A stretch of 50,000 bases of DNA from Planctomycetota bacterium (GCA_963204915.1 CAUJHS010000016.1:1-50000), one strand, 5' to 3'; positions 18,435 through 28,075 are shown, numbered from the stretch's first letter. Numbers and translations are program-made. The notes: a model not told the origin generated them from the letters alone.

Positions 18435-19025
18435 ATGGCCGTACTTGTACAACATCCGGCGCCCGACTTTAAAGCCCAAGCGGTGATGCCCGACGGTTCT
18501 TTCGGAGAGTTGAGCCTGTCGAACTATCGCGGCAAATATGTGATTTTATTCTTTTACCCGTTGGACTTCACGTTCGTCTGCCCGACCGAGATCATTGCGT
18601 TTTCCGATCGCGTGCAAGATTTCGAAAAGCGGGGCGTCCAAGTGATCGGCTGCTCGGTCGATAGTCACTTCTCGCACCTAGCGTGGCGGAATTTGTCGCG
18701 AAATGAAGGCGGCATTGGACAGGTGTCCTATCCGCTTGTGGCCGACTTAAACAAAGACATTGCCCGAGCTTATGACGTGCTGACTCCCGGCGGCGTCGCT
18801 TTGCGAGGACTGTTCCTCATCGATAAGGGGGGCGTGGTGCGTCACCAAGTGGTGAACGATCTCCCGCTAGGTCGCAGTGTGGACGAGGCCTTGCGTATGG
18901 TCGAAGCGCTTCAGTTCTTCGAAGAAAATGGCGAAGTCTGTCCTGCCGACTGGAAAAAGGGCTCACGCACGATTAAACCCGATGTGAAGCAAAGCAAAGA
19001 GTTCTTTAGCAAACAATATTCGTAA
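18435..19025 (+). CDS. Typical 2-Cys peroxiredoxin (AhpC/Prx1 type)
   Basis: This 196-residue enzyme reduces hydrogen peroxide and organic hydroperoxides. The peroxidatic Cys49 sits in FTFVCPTEI and the resolving Cys169 in GEVCPADW. The GGIG element (near 92-95) and the C-terminal KQYS resemble the features that make some Prx1-type enzymes sensitive to overoxidation. Electrons would come from thioredoxin or AhpF; neither is encoded here. The ATG at 18435 is preceded by ACGAGG, while the frame further upstream (to 18330) does not resemble the family. A terminator follows at 19057-19094, so it is probably a single-gene unit. Confidence 0.95.
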   Translation: MAVLVQHPAPDFKAQAVMPDGSFGELSLSNYRGKYVILFFYPLDFTFVCPTEIIAFSDRVQDFEKRGVQVIGCSVDSHFSHLAWRNLSRNEGGIGQVSYPLVADLNKDIARAYDVLTPGGVALRGLFLIDKGGVVRHQVVNDLPLGRSVDEALRMVEALQFFEENGEVCPADWKKGSRTIKPDVKQSKEFFSKQYS

Positions 19026-19056
19026 GTCGTTCGGCAGGCGGCAGTTCGACAATTGG

Positions 19057-19094
19057 ACGGGGTGAGCGTTTACCAGACGGCTCGCCCCGTTTTT
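19057..19094 (+). terminator. Intrinsic terminator after the peroxiredoxin gene
   Basis: ACGGGGTGAGC (19057-19067) pairs with GCTCGCCCCGT (19080-19090) with one G-T wobble. Four to five T follow. It lies 31 bases after the stop codon. Confidence 0.8.
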
Positions 19095-19126
19095 ACATTC
19101 CTGCGAAACACGTACGCGCTGCGGTC

Positions 19127-19285
19127 TCATGGAGTCGTCGGTGAACCGGAATTTTGAGGCGCGTTCATTGAACGAAGCGCGTCGGCGGGTGGTGGGGGGG
19201 TGGCGTTTTCTGGCTTCTCGACCGCGTTTCCGCCGGTGCAACCGAGACAGAACATGCTGATCAACAAAAAGTGCCCTAACTTCAC
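19127..19285 (-). CDS. Small putative lipoprotein downstream of DUF1559
   Basis: This 52-residue open frame starts at a GTG with AGGGGA five bases upstream. It begins only 20 bases after the DUF1559 stop on the same strand. The N-terminus (KLGHFLLISMFCLGC) looks like a short signal peptide with a lipobox-type ending, although Cys at the -3 position is unusual. The rest is a Pro/Ala/Asn-rich hydrophilic tail. Small lipoproteins of this kind often follow DUF1559 genes in planctomycetes. The function is unknown. Confidence 0.6.
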   Translation of the reverse strand: MKLGHFLLISMFCLGCTGGNAVEKPENATPPPPADALRSMNAPQNSGSPTTP

Positions 19286-19305
19286 TTGCGTCCCCTGAAC
19301 GTGGT

Positions 19306-20256
19306 TCAAAACTTTGAGGAATCGACCACGGCGCCGTCTCCCATGGCCGACACCTCGTACAAGACGGAGATGTCGATCGTTCGTAACAAGGCGCGGACGG
19401 AGCCATCGGCCAGCGCGGCTTGAACGACGCCGGGATGCTCGCTGTCGAATTGATGCCACGCGCCGCGACCGATTCCCCAATTGGTCACCATATTGCCGCT
19501 TCCCATCCAACTGACCGAACCGGCGCGAGGTCCGACGGGTTCATTATTTTTTCGTCCTCCCAAGACTTCGCCAAACATCAGGACGTTGGTGGTCCCGTCC
19601 GTGATGGACGCAAAACGCGTCTTGGAGCGATTGGTGAAAACGCCGTTCCAGGGGTCCGTTTGCGGAAGCTTCATGTCTCCGTAACGCCCCCCTGAAGCTA
19701 GGTAGTTGGTTCGTCCTAGCGAGGCGCCGCCGCCGGCGCCGGTGAAATACCCGCCGTCGTAGCGCAAGTCTTTCCCGTCGTACCAGGAATGAAAGACAAC
19801 GAAGACGTAGTCCTCGGCGCTGGAGGGGTTATCGGACGGACAGGTGAGCGCTTCCAAACGGTATTGAGCAGTGGCCCACGATTTGGCATTGGCCCACCAA
19901 GGAATGTCCTGGGCATCGATCTGAGAATTGGTGTCGATCTCGTCCCAAATCGCTTGTTGCTCGATGAACGGCAACAGGTACGGCAACGTGCCCAGGTACG
20001 GATTGCCGTATTTCAATTCGCGTGGCGTATCCCCCAGATATCCTGGAGGAAAGCGTTTGTACGTGTCGTGAAAACTGTGCGCCGCCAGTGCGATTTGCTT
20101 GAGATTATTGGAGCACGACATGCGCCGGGCCGCTTCGCGCGCCGCCTGCACCGCAGGGAGCAGAAGCGCCACCAGCACGCCAATAATCGCAATGACGACA
20201 AGTAGCTCCACCAAGGTGAAGCCCAGAGCGCCGTGTTGTCGTCGATGCCGAGACAT
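19306..20256 (-). CDS. DUF1559 protein with type IV pilin-like N-terminal methylation motif
   Basis: This 316-residue protein has a short basic leader, then [20 protein letters not shown], the prepilin peptidase recognition site and hydrophobic helix. [15 protein letters not shown] and [12 protein letters not shown] follow, the hallmark of DUF1559. The C-terminal part ends with the usual H-x-G-V-x-x-A-x-x-D-G-S-V pattern ([14 protein letters not shown]). The family is greatly expanded in planctomycetes, where its members are thought to be surface or pseudopilus-like proteins with unknown tasks. I start at the ATG at 20256 because the leader before GFTLVE then has the normal length. A small lipoprotein gene follows directly. 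Confidence 0.93.
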   Translation of the reverse strand: MSRHRRQHGALGFTLVELLVVIAIIGVLVALLLPAVQAAREAARRMSCSNNLKQIALAAHSFHDTYKRFPPGYLGDTPRELKYGNPYLGTLPYLLPFIEQQAIWDEIDTNSQIDAQDIPWWANAKSWATAQYRLEALTCPSDNPSSAEDYVFVVFHSWYDGKDLRYDGGYFTGAGGGASLGRTNYLASGGRYGDMKLPQTDPWNGVFTNRSKTRFASITDGTTNVLMFGEVLGGRKNNEPVGPRAGSVSWMGSGNMVTNWGIGRGAWHQFDSEHPGVVQAALADGSVRALLRTIDISVLYEVSAMGDGAVVDSSKF

Positions 20257-20467
20257 GGCCGTTGTCGGGGCAGGCAATAAACGGCAAATCTCTGCCGTGC
20301 CGCACGCGGGCCGAGAGAAGCAAGAGATCGTCCAACCCTGATTGTAGCCCGCTGACTGCCAATTGGTAGTAGGGCCGGAAGCTCCCAGGAAAAACGCATC
20401 AATTACCAACGCCTGGACGTTCGCGCCAAGGTGATTGAAAGTCCGCACCGAACCTCGTACGGAGGGG

Positions 20468-20896
20468 TCAAATGTAGAACATATTCTCGACGCTGCCTTT
20501 GACCCGTTCGGCGAGATCGGCAAACGTGACCGACGCCAGAATTTCGTGTTCCGCCTGGGCGACTTCGCGCCAAGTCTCTACTAAGGTGCGGATCATCGGC
20601 GTGTCTTTCGACGCACTAGGCCGAAGATCGGTGGGCGGACCTTCAATGATCGCCATGACTTCGCCCAGGGTGATTTCGGCAGGCTCTTTGAGCAAGCGAT
20701 AGCCGCCCGCGGCGCCGCGCGTGCTTTCCACCAAACCGGCGCCTTTCAATTGCAGCAGAATCTGCACCAAAAAACGGGCCGGCACGCCGTGCGCGTCGGC
20801 AATTGCTCGCACGCGCACCGGTTCTCTTGTGCCGTAATGAGCCGCCAACTCTAACACGGCCAGACATGCATATTCGGTTTTCGCCGATACATTCAT
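20468..20896 (-). CDS. Rrf2 family transcriptional regulator, cysteine-poor (CymR-like)
   Basis: This 142-residue winged-helix regulator shows the Rrf2 pattern [18 protein letters not shown], then [31 protein letters not shown], and [13 protein letters not shown]. The three cysteines that bind an iron-sulfur cluster in IscR and NsrR are absent from the region after residue 85; the only Cys is at 11. It therefore probably does not sense through a cluster. Cysteine-free members such as CymR control sulfur assimilation. Here the gene follows cysH on the same strand after 130 bases, which supports a sulfur role. The start at 20896 matches the family; the frame upstream runs into cysH. Confidence 0.9.
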   Translation of the reverse strand: MNVSAKTEYACLAVLELAAHYGTREPVRVRAIADAHGVPARFLVQILLQLKGAGLVESTRGAAGGYRLLKEPAEITLGEVMAIIEGPPTDLRPSASKDTPMIRTLVETWREVAQAEHEILASVTFADLAERVKGSVENMFYI

Positions 20897-21026
20897 CAAG
20901 AACGATTTCGATGCTTGAAATGAAGTGAAGATGACTGAGTGGCCGCGAGGGGAGGGGTAGCCAATACGAAACACCCGCGCTGGAACGCTCTCACCGTTCG
21001 AACACCCTCGGGGTGCGTATTTCGGT

Positions 21027-21878
21027 TCAGTCTTGGGTATGTAAGCCGCACTCGGTCTTAGCCACGCCGCTCCAACGACCTGCCCGTTCGTCTTCGCCAA
21101 ACAGCACCGCTCGGGTGCAGGGCCAGCAACCGATGCTGGGGTAGCCCTGATCGTGGAGCGGGTTGTAAGGAACCTGCTCGTCAACGATCATCTTCCACAC
21201 ATCTTTTTTGGTCCAATTTGCTAGGGGGCTGACTTTGACTAACTGGAACTTCTTGTCCCAGCCCACGATGGCGGCTTTGGCCCGGTCGCTGCTTTGGTCG
21301 CGGCGGATCGCGCTGGCCCATGCGTGCATCCCAACGACCGACTCATGCAAGACGCGAATCTTGCGTTCGAAGCAGCATCGGTCGGGGTCGGTCTTGTAAA
21401 CCGGCCCGCCATTCACCGCTTCATATTGCTCAACTGTCAGCGCGGGTCGCTTTAACTCAACTTCAATTCCATACCGCTCTCGCACGCGTTCTCGCAGTTC
21501 GAGCGTTTCTTTAAATTGGTAGCCGGTGTCGAGATTGAAGATGGGCGTTTCCGGTGCGATCTCCGCCAACATATGAAGAATGCACATGCCCTCGGGACCA
21601 AACGCTGTGGCCATCGTAAAACGGGGGGCAAATCGCTCAACCGCCCAGCGCAATATTTCCTGTGGCGTGGCCGTTTCCAGCCGTTCACTCTCACGCTTGA
21701 TTTCTTCTTGCAGCTCGACAGTGAACTCAAGTTGCTTGTTATCAGAAAAGACCGGCTGGCCGTTGGCCGTCGAAGCTTTCACCATGGATTGGGTTTCGTC
21801 CGGATAAATCACCTTAAGCCTTGGCTGCGATTCAACTTGGGTCGAGTTCATGGAATACGCTCGCGCAGGGTGGCTCAT
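21027..21878 (-). CDS. cysH: Assimilatory adenylyl-sulfate (APS/PAPS) reductase
   Basis: This 283-residue enzyme reduces activated sulfate to sulfite using thioredoxin. Paired cysteines Cys168-Cys169 and Cys251-x2-Cys254 are the four ligands of the [4Fe-4S] cluster that marks the APS-using bacterial and plant type. The catalytic Cys277 sits in KTECGLH. Substrate-binding blocks include TAFGPEG and the NLDTGYQF loop. The first 45 residues are an extension not needed for catalysis. The ATG at 21878 has AGGA six bases upstream; another ATG at 21851 is possible. A near-consensus promoter lies just upstream, and an Rrf2 gene follows. Confidence 0.93.
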   Translation of the reverse strand: MSHPARAYSMNSTQVESQPRLKVIYPDETQSMVKASTANGQPVFSDNKQLEFTVELQEEIKRESERLETATPQEILRWAVERFAPRFTMATAFGPEGMCILHMLAEIAPETPIFNLDTGYQFKETLELRERVRERYGIEVELKRPALTVEQYEAVNGGPVYKTDPDRCCFERKIRVLHESVVGMHAWASAIRRDQSSDRAKAAIVGWDKKFQLVKVSPLANWTKKDVWKMIVDEQVPYNPLHDQGYPSIGCWPCTRAVLFGEDERAGRWSGVAKTECGLHTQD

Positions 21879-21922
21879 GGAACTTCCTCGCGGGGCCGAA
21901 AGGTTACTCGCGCGTGAAAATA

Positions 21923-21951
21923 ATGATACTAATGTTACTCATCTAAGTCAA
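21923..21951 (-). promoter_or_regulatory. Sigma-70-type promoter of cysH with possible Rrf2 operator
   Basis: On the minus strand the -35 box TTGACT (21951-21946) and the -10 box TATCAT (21928-21923) are 17 bases apart, close to the sigma-70 consensus. The predicted start is about 40 bases before the cysH ATG. The spacer is AT-rich and contains the imperfect dyad ATGAGTAA...TATCAT, a plausible site for the neighbouring Rrf2 regulator. Operator function is inferred. Confidence 0.65.
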
Positions 21952-22128
21952 CTATCGGCTGGGGCAATAACATCAACATCGGCATAATCGGCCCGAGAGT
22001 TTGAGTGCGCTTTTCAACCGCGGCGCAGCCTAGAAAAGATTGGCCGAGAAGACAGGCATGTGGCGCCGCCGATCGCTGGGATGTCGCGTACGCAAGTAGC
22101 CGTCGTCGCACGCATGTGACTTGCCTGG

Positions 22129-23283
22129 TTACTTGGCCTGATGTTGCCTCATCATTTCGCAGAACTCATCAAACAGATAGTGGCTATCGTGGGGCCCGGC
22201 CGATGCTTCGGGGTGATACTGGACGCTAAAGGCAGGCAATTTGCGATGACGAAGGCCAGCCACGGTTTCGTCATTCAAGTTACGATGGGTCACCTCGACA
22301 TCGTCCGGAATGGACTCCTCATCCACCGAGAACCCATGATTCTGCGAGGTGATTTCAACCTTACCCGAAAGAAGGTTGATAACGGGTTGGTTGGCGCCGC
22401 GATGTCCGAACTTGAGCTTAAACGTCTTAGCGCCGCTTGCCAAACCAAGTAGTTGGTGTCCCAGACAAATGCCGAAGACCGGCTTTTTGCCTAACAGCTC
22501 GCGAATCGTCTCGATTGCGTAATACAGGGGCTCAGGGTCTCCCGGACCGTTGGAGAGAAATACGCCATCGGGATTCAACGCGAGAATTTCTTCGACCGTT
22601 GCGGTGCCGGGAAGGACGGTGACTCGACAACCGCGCTCGTGCAAATGTCGCGCGATGTTCCATTTCATGCCAAAGTCAAGCGCCACCACGTGGAGAGGTT
22701 GTTTGTCAGCCTGTCCCGCTTCCGGAAGCGTGCCCGGCTGGTTCGCCCAGTTCGCCCAAGGGCCAAGTTTTTCGGTCCATTCAATCGGTTCTTTGGGCAG
22801 CACTTCTTGCACTAAGTCACGGCCTACCAGTCCGGGGCTGGCCTTTGCTTTGGCGACAAGCCGTTCGTCATCCAACTCGATTGTGGAAAGAACGCCTTTC
22901 ATGGCGCCGCGCGAGCGGATGAGCCGGACAAGACGGCGGGTGTCGATACCTGCCATCCCTACCACTCCGTGCTTCTTCAAATATTCGTCTAAAGAGCCCG
23001 TTGCTCGAAAGTTACTTGTGACGCGACTCAGTTCGCGAACGATGAACCCCGCCAAATGAGGACGGCGGCTTTCAAGATCTTCTTGGTTGACCCCGTAATT
23101 GCCAATTTCGGGGTAGGTCATTGTCACGATCTGGCCGCGATAGCTCGGATCGGTAAGGATTTCCTGGTAGCCGGTCATGGAGGTGTTAAACACCACCTCG
23201 CCGTCAACCTCACCTGGCGCGCCGAACGATTCTCCTGTGAAGACCGAGCCATCCTCCAGCGCCAGTTTTACCGTGTTTGTCAT
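22129..23283 (-). CDS. carA: Carbamoyl-phosphate synthase small (glutamine amidotransferase) subunit
   Basis: This 384-residue subunit frees ammonia from glutamine and passes it to CarB for carbamoyl phosphate, the precursor of pyrimidines and arginine. The N-terminal CPSase domain starts with [15 protein letters not shown] and includes [16 protein letters not shown]. The class I amidotransferase triad is Cys273 (GICLGHQ), His357 and Glu359 (QYHPEAS). I start at the ATG at 23283, where homology begins. carB is not in the window. The upstream region contains a structured element described separately. Confidence 0.95.
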   Translation of the reverse strand: MTNTVKLALEDGSVFTGESFGAPGEVDGEVVFNTSMTGYQEILTDPSYRGQIVTMTYPEIGNYGVNQEDLESRRPHLAGFIVRELSRVTSNFRATGSLDEYLKKHGVVGMAGIDTRRLVRLIRSRGAMKGVLSTIELDDERLVAKAKASPGLVGRDLVQEVLPKEPIEWTEKLGPWANWANQPGTLPEAGQADKQPLHVVALDFGMKWNIARHLHERGCRVTVLPGTATVEEILALNPDGVFLSNGPGDPEPLYYAIETIRELLGKKPVFGICLGHQLLGLASGAKTFKLKFGHRGANQPVINLLSGKVEITSQNHGFSVDEESIPDDVEVTHRNLNDETVAGLRHRKLPAFSVQYHPEASAGPHDSHYLFDEFCEMMRQHQAK

Positions 23284-23417
23284 TTCTGCGTTTGTACGAT
23301 GGGGGAACTTTGCGGGTTGCGCCGGACGTACCACGAGCGCGAAAAGAAACCTGGGGGTCACAACACCAACCGGCGCGCCGCAGTTAAAGTGGCTGGCAGG
23401 AAGTTTCGATAGCTAAC

Positions 23418-23517
23418 ATACGGCTGTGGGTCTCCGGTTGATGGCACTCACCCATCCTTCCGGACAGCCAACTGGGAGGGTTCCTGCTGCGGCGAACAGG
23501 AACCCTCCATTTTTTTT
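23418..23517 (+). ncRNA. Candidate structured RNA or leader element in the carA upstream gap
   Basis: The 408-bp gap 23284-23691 holds no supported gene but has strong secondary-structure signals. GGCTGT (23422-23427) pairs with ACAGCC (23464-23469) and encloses GGGT/ACCC (23428-23431 with 23450-23453). A perfect terminator hairpin (23475-23508) with eight T follows immediately. The T-run makes sense only on the plus strand, yet no plus-strand gene precedes it. It could be a small plus-strand RNA, perhaps antisense to the carA leader. If read on the minus strand it would be a structured carA leader without a terminator. No known RNA family was recognised, and no convincing promoter was found. 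Confidence 0.35.
23475..23517 (+). terminator. Perfect intrinsic terminator with no plus-strand gene before it
   Basis: GGAGGGTTCCTG (23475-23486) pairs perfectly with CAGGAACCCTCC (23497-23508) around a 10-base loop, followed by A and eight T. It is the strongest terminator-like hairpin in the window. Both neighbouring genes lie on the minus strand, so it ends neither of them. Confidence 0.75.
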
Positions 23518-23691
23518 GCGCCGTGGGTGTTCCGCTATTCTAACGGCGCCGATGCATGCGGGGTAGTCGCCCCCGGCGTCCCACGCAAGCTCCCTTGTTG
23601 CGTCATCCGCCGATTTGTCGAAGCCAAAGACGCAACAATACCATCTCTCGACGCCAGTCCAATCGAGAGACGGCTTCCTCTTTTGGCTCCC

Positions 23692-25017
23692 TTACGACTC
23701 GACGCGCTCAAGTGAGGCTTCGCTGGGAGGCGGTTCTAAGTCGGCATCCGTCGGAAGCGGCGGTTGGGTTTTCTCTTGTTGCCATCGCGCTTCTTCGCGT
23801 TCCAGACATCGGCCAATTTGACGCACGGCTTGCCGCAAACGGTTTTCGTTCTCGACCAAAGACATGCGCAAGTAGCCTTCACCTGCGGGTCCAAAACCAC
23901 TGCCGGGACTGACCGCCACATCGCCTTGATCGAGCAGCAACATGGCGAAATCCATGGTGCTCATGCGCGCCAGCCATTTGTCGGGCACGCGGGCCCACAA
24001 AAACATGCCCGCTTTGGGTGGATCGACTTTCCATCCCAAACGGCGGAGTCCCTCAACAAGGACGTCGCGGCGGCCTTCATAAATTTTGGATTGTTTTTCC
24101 ACCGCGGCGTCGGTGTGCCGCAGGGCCATGATTGCGGCAATCTGGATGGCCTGAAACATGCCGTAGTCGTAATAGCCTTTGATGGTCGCCAGAGCGCGAA
24201 TCATCTCGGCGTTGCCAGCGCAGAAGCCGACGCGCCAACCCGCCATGTTGTAGCCCTTGCTCATGGTGGTGAACTCCACACCCACTTCTGCCGCACCGGG
24301 CGCCGCCAGAAAACTGGGGGGAACGTATCCGTCGAAACCGACGTCGCCATAGGCCAGGTCGCTAATGACCATGAAACCGTAACGCCGCGCCAGTTTCACC
24401 ACTTCCACATAAAACTCCGGTTCGATGGTGACCGTCGACGGGTTATGCGGATAGTTAATCACAAGCAGCTTGGGCCGCGGGTAAAGATGTTCGCACGTGT
24501 ACGCAATATTGGCGAGGAACTTTTCGCTGTCCGCCACTTCCAGGGCAATGGCGTTCCCCGACGCGAGCATGACCGCATACATGTGTGCGGGAAAATAGGG
24601 TGCCGGGACAATCACGTTGTCGCCCGGTCCTACCAGCGCCAGGCACATGTGTGAAAAGCCTTCCTTTGACCCCAGGCACACAATCACCTCCGTCTCGGGA
24701 TCGACGCGCACGCCGTACTTTTTAAAATACTTGGCGGCGACCTCACGGCGCAGGTTGAGAATTCCGTTCGCTTTGCTGTAGCCGTGGTTATCCGGATCGG
24801 CCGCAGCCTCGGACAGTTTGTCGATCACCAATTGCTCCGGCGGATCGGAGGGGTTGCCCATCCCCATGTCGATTACGTCGTTGCCGGAGCGGCGCTTTTG
24901 ATACAACAGATTGTTGATCCGCCCGAACATGTACGGCGGCAACCGGTACACGCGTTGCGAGAAAGTGACTTCGAACGGCTTTTCCGAATCACGCGGAGGA
25001 GTAGGAGTTGGCGACAT
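23692..25017 (-). CDS. PLP-dependent aminotransferase (AlaC-type)
   Basis: This 441-residue class I/II aminotransferase probably exchanges amino groups between glutamate and pyruvate, as AlaC/YfdZ does. PLP would bind Lys254 in [15 protein letters not shown]. Other family marks are [33 protein letters not shown] and [12 protein letters not shown]. The C-terminus has an extra Pro/Glu-rich tail of about 25 residues. A relative, LL-diaminopimelate aminotransferase, has similar motifs, but DMGMGNP near the N-terminus fits AlaC better. It is 111 bases downstream of zwf on the same strand. Confidence 0.88.
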   Translation of the reverse strand: MSPTPTPPRDSEKPFEVTFSQRVYRLPPYMFGRINNLLYQKRRSGNDVIDMGMGNPSDPPEQLVIDKLSEAAADPDNHGYSKANGILNLRREVAAKYFKKYGVRVDPETEVIVCLGSKEGFSHMCLALVGPGDNVIVPAPYFPAHMYAVMLASGNAIALEVADSEKFLANIAYTCEHLYPRPKLLVINYPHNPSTVTIEPEFYVEVVKLARRYGFMVISDLAYGDVGFDGYVPPSFLAAPGAAEVGVEFTTMSKGYNMAGWRVGFCAGNAEMIRALATIKGYYDYGMFQAIQIAAIMALRHTDAAVEKQSKIYEGRRDVLVEGLRRLGWKVDPPKAGMFLWARVPDKWLARMSTMDFAMLLLDQGDVAVSPGSGFGPAGEGYLRMSLVENENRLRQAVRQIGRCLEREEARWQQEKTQPPLPTDADLEPPPSEASLERVES

Positions 25018-25128
25018 AGGCCCACAGGACGCGAAGCGGGAAGAAAGGACAGACTCCTTTCCAACATACTCGCAAACCCCCGCCGCGCTAATGCGGGAAA
25101 ATGGGAACTGCTCCTTGGGGCCCTTGCT

Positions 25129-26598
25129 TTAATCCTCAACGGGTCCTTTTAATACGGGGCAAACATCAAACCATTCCCGGCCTTGCTCTTGCATCCAATG
25201 GGTCGAGCTTTCCGGGCCCCATTGCCCCAACTCGTATTGCTCCAGCGGCGGCGCCGCCGGGCTTTGCCAGGCAGCCAGAATGGGGTCGATAATGCCCCAG
25301 GCCAGTTCCACCTCATCGCTCCGGGCGAAAAGGCTTGCGTCGCCCGTTAACGCGTCGAGCAGCAGCCGTTGGTAAGCGTCGGGTAGTCCGCCGCCGAACT
25401 TTTGATGAAACCGGAAGTCCAAATCGGTCATTCGTAATTGCATTCCGGCGTCGGGCACTTTGGTCAAAAAGTGAAGTTGGAGGCCTTCGGCAGGCTGCAC
25501 TTGGATCACCAGTCGGTTGGCGTCGAACTTCATCCGCTTGTTGCTCGAAAACAGCATGTGCGGCGGTTCGCGGAACTGGATCACAATTTGCGTTGTGCGG
25601 CACGACATCGCCTTACCGGATCGCAAATAGAACGGCACGCCTTGCCAGCGCCAGTTGTCGATCGAGAGCTTCAGGGCGGCGAACGTGGCCGTTTGGCTCT
25701 CGGCAGGAACTCCCTTTTCTTTTCGATAACCCAGGTATTGCCCGCGTAGCGTATCACGCGCGAAATCGGCGCCAGTCATCGGACGCACCGAGCGCAATAC
25801 CTTGACCTTTTCGTCGCGCACCATGTCCGCCTCGAACCGGGCGGGGGCCTCCATGGCGGTAATCATCATCAATTGCAGCAAGTGGTTCTGGAACATGTCG
25901 CGCAGCACGCCTGCCGTGTCGTAATAATCGCCGCGTTTCCCCACCGCCACTTCTTCGGCCACGGTGATCTGCACGTGATCAACGTAGTTGCGGTTCCAAA
26001 TGGGTTCGAAAATACTGTTGGCGAACCGCAGCACCAAAATGTTCTGCACCGTTTCTTTGCCCAGGTAGTGATCGATGCGGTACACCTGCCGTTCTTGGAA
26101 TACGTGGTGCACTACCTGGTTTAGCTTTTTGGCCGTGGCGCGATCGATGCCGAACGGTTTTTCAATGACGATGCGGCGCGCTCCTTCCGTCTCGACCGCA
26201 AGCCCTGCCTGGCCCAGGTTCTCAATGGCTGCTTCATACAACGACGGCGCCGTCGAGAGATAATATAGCCGCGCACACGCCGGGCCCTTCTCAACTTCGG
26301 GCAAGAACTTCGCCAGGCGGTGCATGTCGTCCACGTTCTTCACGTCGCCCGGCAAATAATGAATTGACTGCGCGAAGTTGTTCCACGTCGCCGCGTCGAA
26401 AGCTTCGCCCGTGAAGCGCGCGGTGGTTTCGCCCAGCATCGTGCGCCATTGTTCATGGCTGTATTCGGTGCGGGCGACGCCGACGATGACGGTTTCCTCC
26501 GGCAACCGCTGCTTGCGGTGCAAGAGATAAAGCGCCGGAATCAGTTTCCGGCTGGTCAAGTCGCCCGAGGCGCCAAAAATCACAATCGCATGAGCCAT
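25129..26598 (-). CDS. zwf: Glucose-6-phosphate 1-dehydrogenase
   Basis: This 489-residue enzyme oxidises glucose 6-phosphate to 6-phosphogluconolactone with NADP and opens the pentose phosphate pathway. The dinucleotide fold shows FGASGDLTSRKL (8-19). The substrate-binding signature RIDHYLGKE covers 174-182, followed by ILVLRFAN and IFEPIWNRNYVDHVQI. EKPFG near 146-150 is also conserved. I chose the ATG at 26598, which puts the Rossmann motif at the usual place; a TTG at 26637 would add 13 residues. selA lies 73 bases upstream on the same strand. No pgl or gnd gene is present. Confidence 0.95.
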   Translation of the reverse strand: MAHAIVIFGASGDLTSRKLIPALYLLHRKQRLPEETVIVGVARTEYSHEQWRTMLGETTARFTGEAFDAATWNNFAQSIHYLPGDVKNVDDMHRLAKFLPEVEKGPACARLYYLSTAPSLYEAAIENLGQAGLAVETEGARRIVIEKPFGIDRATAKKLNQVVHHVFQERQVYRIDHYLGKETVQNILVLRFANSIFEPIWNRNYVDHVQITVAEEVAVGKRGDYYDTAGVLRDMFQNHLLQLMMITAMEAPARFEADMVRDEKVKVLRSVRPMTGADFARDTLRGQYLGYRKEKGVPAESQTATFAALKLSIDNWRWQGVPFYLRSGKAMSCRTTQIVIQFREPPHMLFSSNKRMKFDANRLVIQVQPAEGLQLHFLTKVPDAGMQLRMTDLDFRFHQKFGGGLPDAYQRLLLDALTGDASLFARSDEVELAWGIIDPILAAWQSPAAPPLEQYELGQWGPESSTHWMQEQGREWFDVCPVLKGPVED

Positions 26599-26671
26599 AG
26601 CCGATGAAGTTTCCCTACGCAAAGGTTCCTGGTTCAACCGTGACGGCGAACCCTTTGATGGCCGAACCGCC

Positions 26672-28075
26672 TCATCCGGCTTTTTCGCCCAGTCGTTGCA
26701 CGGCCTCGACCAGCATGCGGTCTTGCGAAGGCAGGACCGAGCGCAGATCGAGCAAGAGCCGATCTTTTTGAATGCGACCTAACACGCAGGGCCGTCCTGC
26801 GCGTAGCGAAGTCGCTAAATCATCCACGCTGCGCCCGGCTGGCGTCAAGGCGATGCACACCGTGGGAATTTGTTGGGTCGGAACCGAACCGCCGCCCAGG
26901 TAAGTGTGATCGGCCACGACTTCCGCATGGCTGACAACCGCCGAAGCGGCGGCCATTTGCGGCGCCAAGCGTTCGGCGCGATTGCGCAAGTTCTCCGCGG
27001 GCGTGCTCAGCAACGAGAGCAATGGGATGGCGACTTTCGCCTTTTCTGGATCACGGTACAGGCGTAGTGTCGCCGCCAACGCCGCGAGAGTGACTTTATC
27101 CACGCGCAGCGCCCGAGTCAGCGGATGTTTCTCGATCTTGTTGATCAATGCGGCTCGTCCCACAATTATTCCGCACTGCGGACCGCCGAGAAGTTTATCG
27201 CCGCTGAATAACACGACGTCGGCGCCGGTTCGAATACTTTCGGAGGCAATCGGCTCATCGGTCAGCCCGAACTGCGCGAAGTCGATCAATGCGCCGGAGC
27301 CGATATCGTCAATGACCGGTAGTTGGCTCGGCCGGGCCGCTTCCACAATTTCGGCCAAAGTCGGCTGTTCGGCGAATCCGGCGATGATGTAATTGCTGGT
27401 GTGGACACGCAGAATTGCGCCGGTCGAATCGTTGATGGCCGAGGCATAGTCGCTAATGCGCGTCTTATTGGTCGTGCCAACTTCGCGTAATCGGGCGCCG
27501 CTGGCGCTCATGACCTCGGGTAGTCGGTAGCTGCCCCCGATTTCGATCAATTGTCCGCGCGACACGATCACTTCTTTTCCTGCGGCAAGCGCCGCGAGCG
27601 TCAACAGCGTGGCGCCTGCGTTATTGTTGACTACGAGCGCGGCTTCGGCGCCCGTCAGCTGTTGCAGGAGTTTTTCGACCGCCTGCCGACGATGCGAACG
27701 AGCGCCGGTCGTCACGTCCAATTCCACCGTCGCGTAACCTCCGGCGACTGCGGCAATGGCGTCGAGCGCTTCGGTCGCCAAAGGTGCTCGCCCCAGGCCG
27801 GTGTGCAGGAGTATGCCAGTCGCATTGACGGCCGGCCGCAGCGGCGACTCCTCTTGGCGGATAATCCATTGAGCAATGCGTTCGGCCAGATCTCCCACCT
27901 CGGGCATCCGCATTTCCGACGTCGCATCCTGCACATCGCGCCGGACATTCTCAAGAAAGGTTCGAACGCCCCCGACCACGACATTGTGGCTCAGGTTCTC
28001 TCGCAGGCGGCGCAAAGGGGCCGTTTCCAGCAGATCGTTCACCGAGGGGAGATTTCGCAAGACGTTCGAGGCCAT
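26672..28075 (-). CDS. selA: L-seryl-tRNA(Sec) selenium transferase
   Basis: This 467-residue PLP enzyme turns seryl-tRNA(Sec) into selenocysteinyl-tRNA(Sec) using selenophosphate. It opens with an N-terminal helical domain for the tRNA (LRNLPSVNDLLE). The PLP fold shows NATGILLHTGLGRAPL, LVVNNNAGATLLTL and GTTNKTRISDY. The PLP lysine is Lys294 in LFSGDKLLGGPQ. Length and motifs match the bacterial decameric enzyme. It lies 58 bases behind selB on the same strand, so the two are probably one transcript. The partner genes selC and selD were not found here. Confidence 0.96.
   Translation of the reverse strand: MASNVLRNLPSVNDLLETAPLRRLRENLSHNVVVGGVRTFLENVRRDVQDATSEMRMPEVGDLAERIAQWIIRQEESPLRPAVNATGILLHTGLGRAPLATEALDAIAAVAGGYATVELDVTTGARSHRRQAVEKLLQQLTGAEAALVVNNNAGATLLTLAALAAGKEVIVSRGQLIEIGGSYRLPEVMSASGARLREVGTTNKTRISDYASAINDSTGAILRVHTSNYIIAGFAEQPTLAEIVEAARPSQLPVIDDIGSGALIDFAQFGLTDEPIASESIRTGADVVLFSGDKLLGGPQCGIIVGRAALINKIEKHPLTRALRVDKVTLAALAATLRLYRDPEKAKVAIPLLSLLSTPAENLRNRAERLAPQMAAASAVVSHAEVVADHTYLGGGSVPTQQIPTVCIALTPAGRSVDDLATSLRAGRPCVLGRIQKDRLLLDLRSVLPSQDRMLVEAVQRLGEKAG

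Noticed and set aside
23455-23475. An SRP-RNA-like TCCGGAAGGA word on the minus strand in front of carA
   Set aside because: The conserved symmetric loop (AGCA side) and the flanking helix of bacterial SRP RNA are missing, so the match is only the short tetraloop word.
23764-24654. A 296-codon plus-strand open frame inside the aminotransferase gene
   Set aside because: The opposite strand encodes a well-conserved PLP enzyme with all motifs. The His/Gln-rich translation is typical antisense noise.
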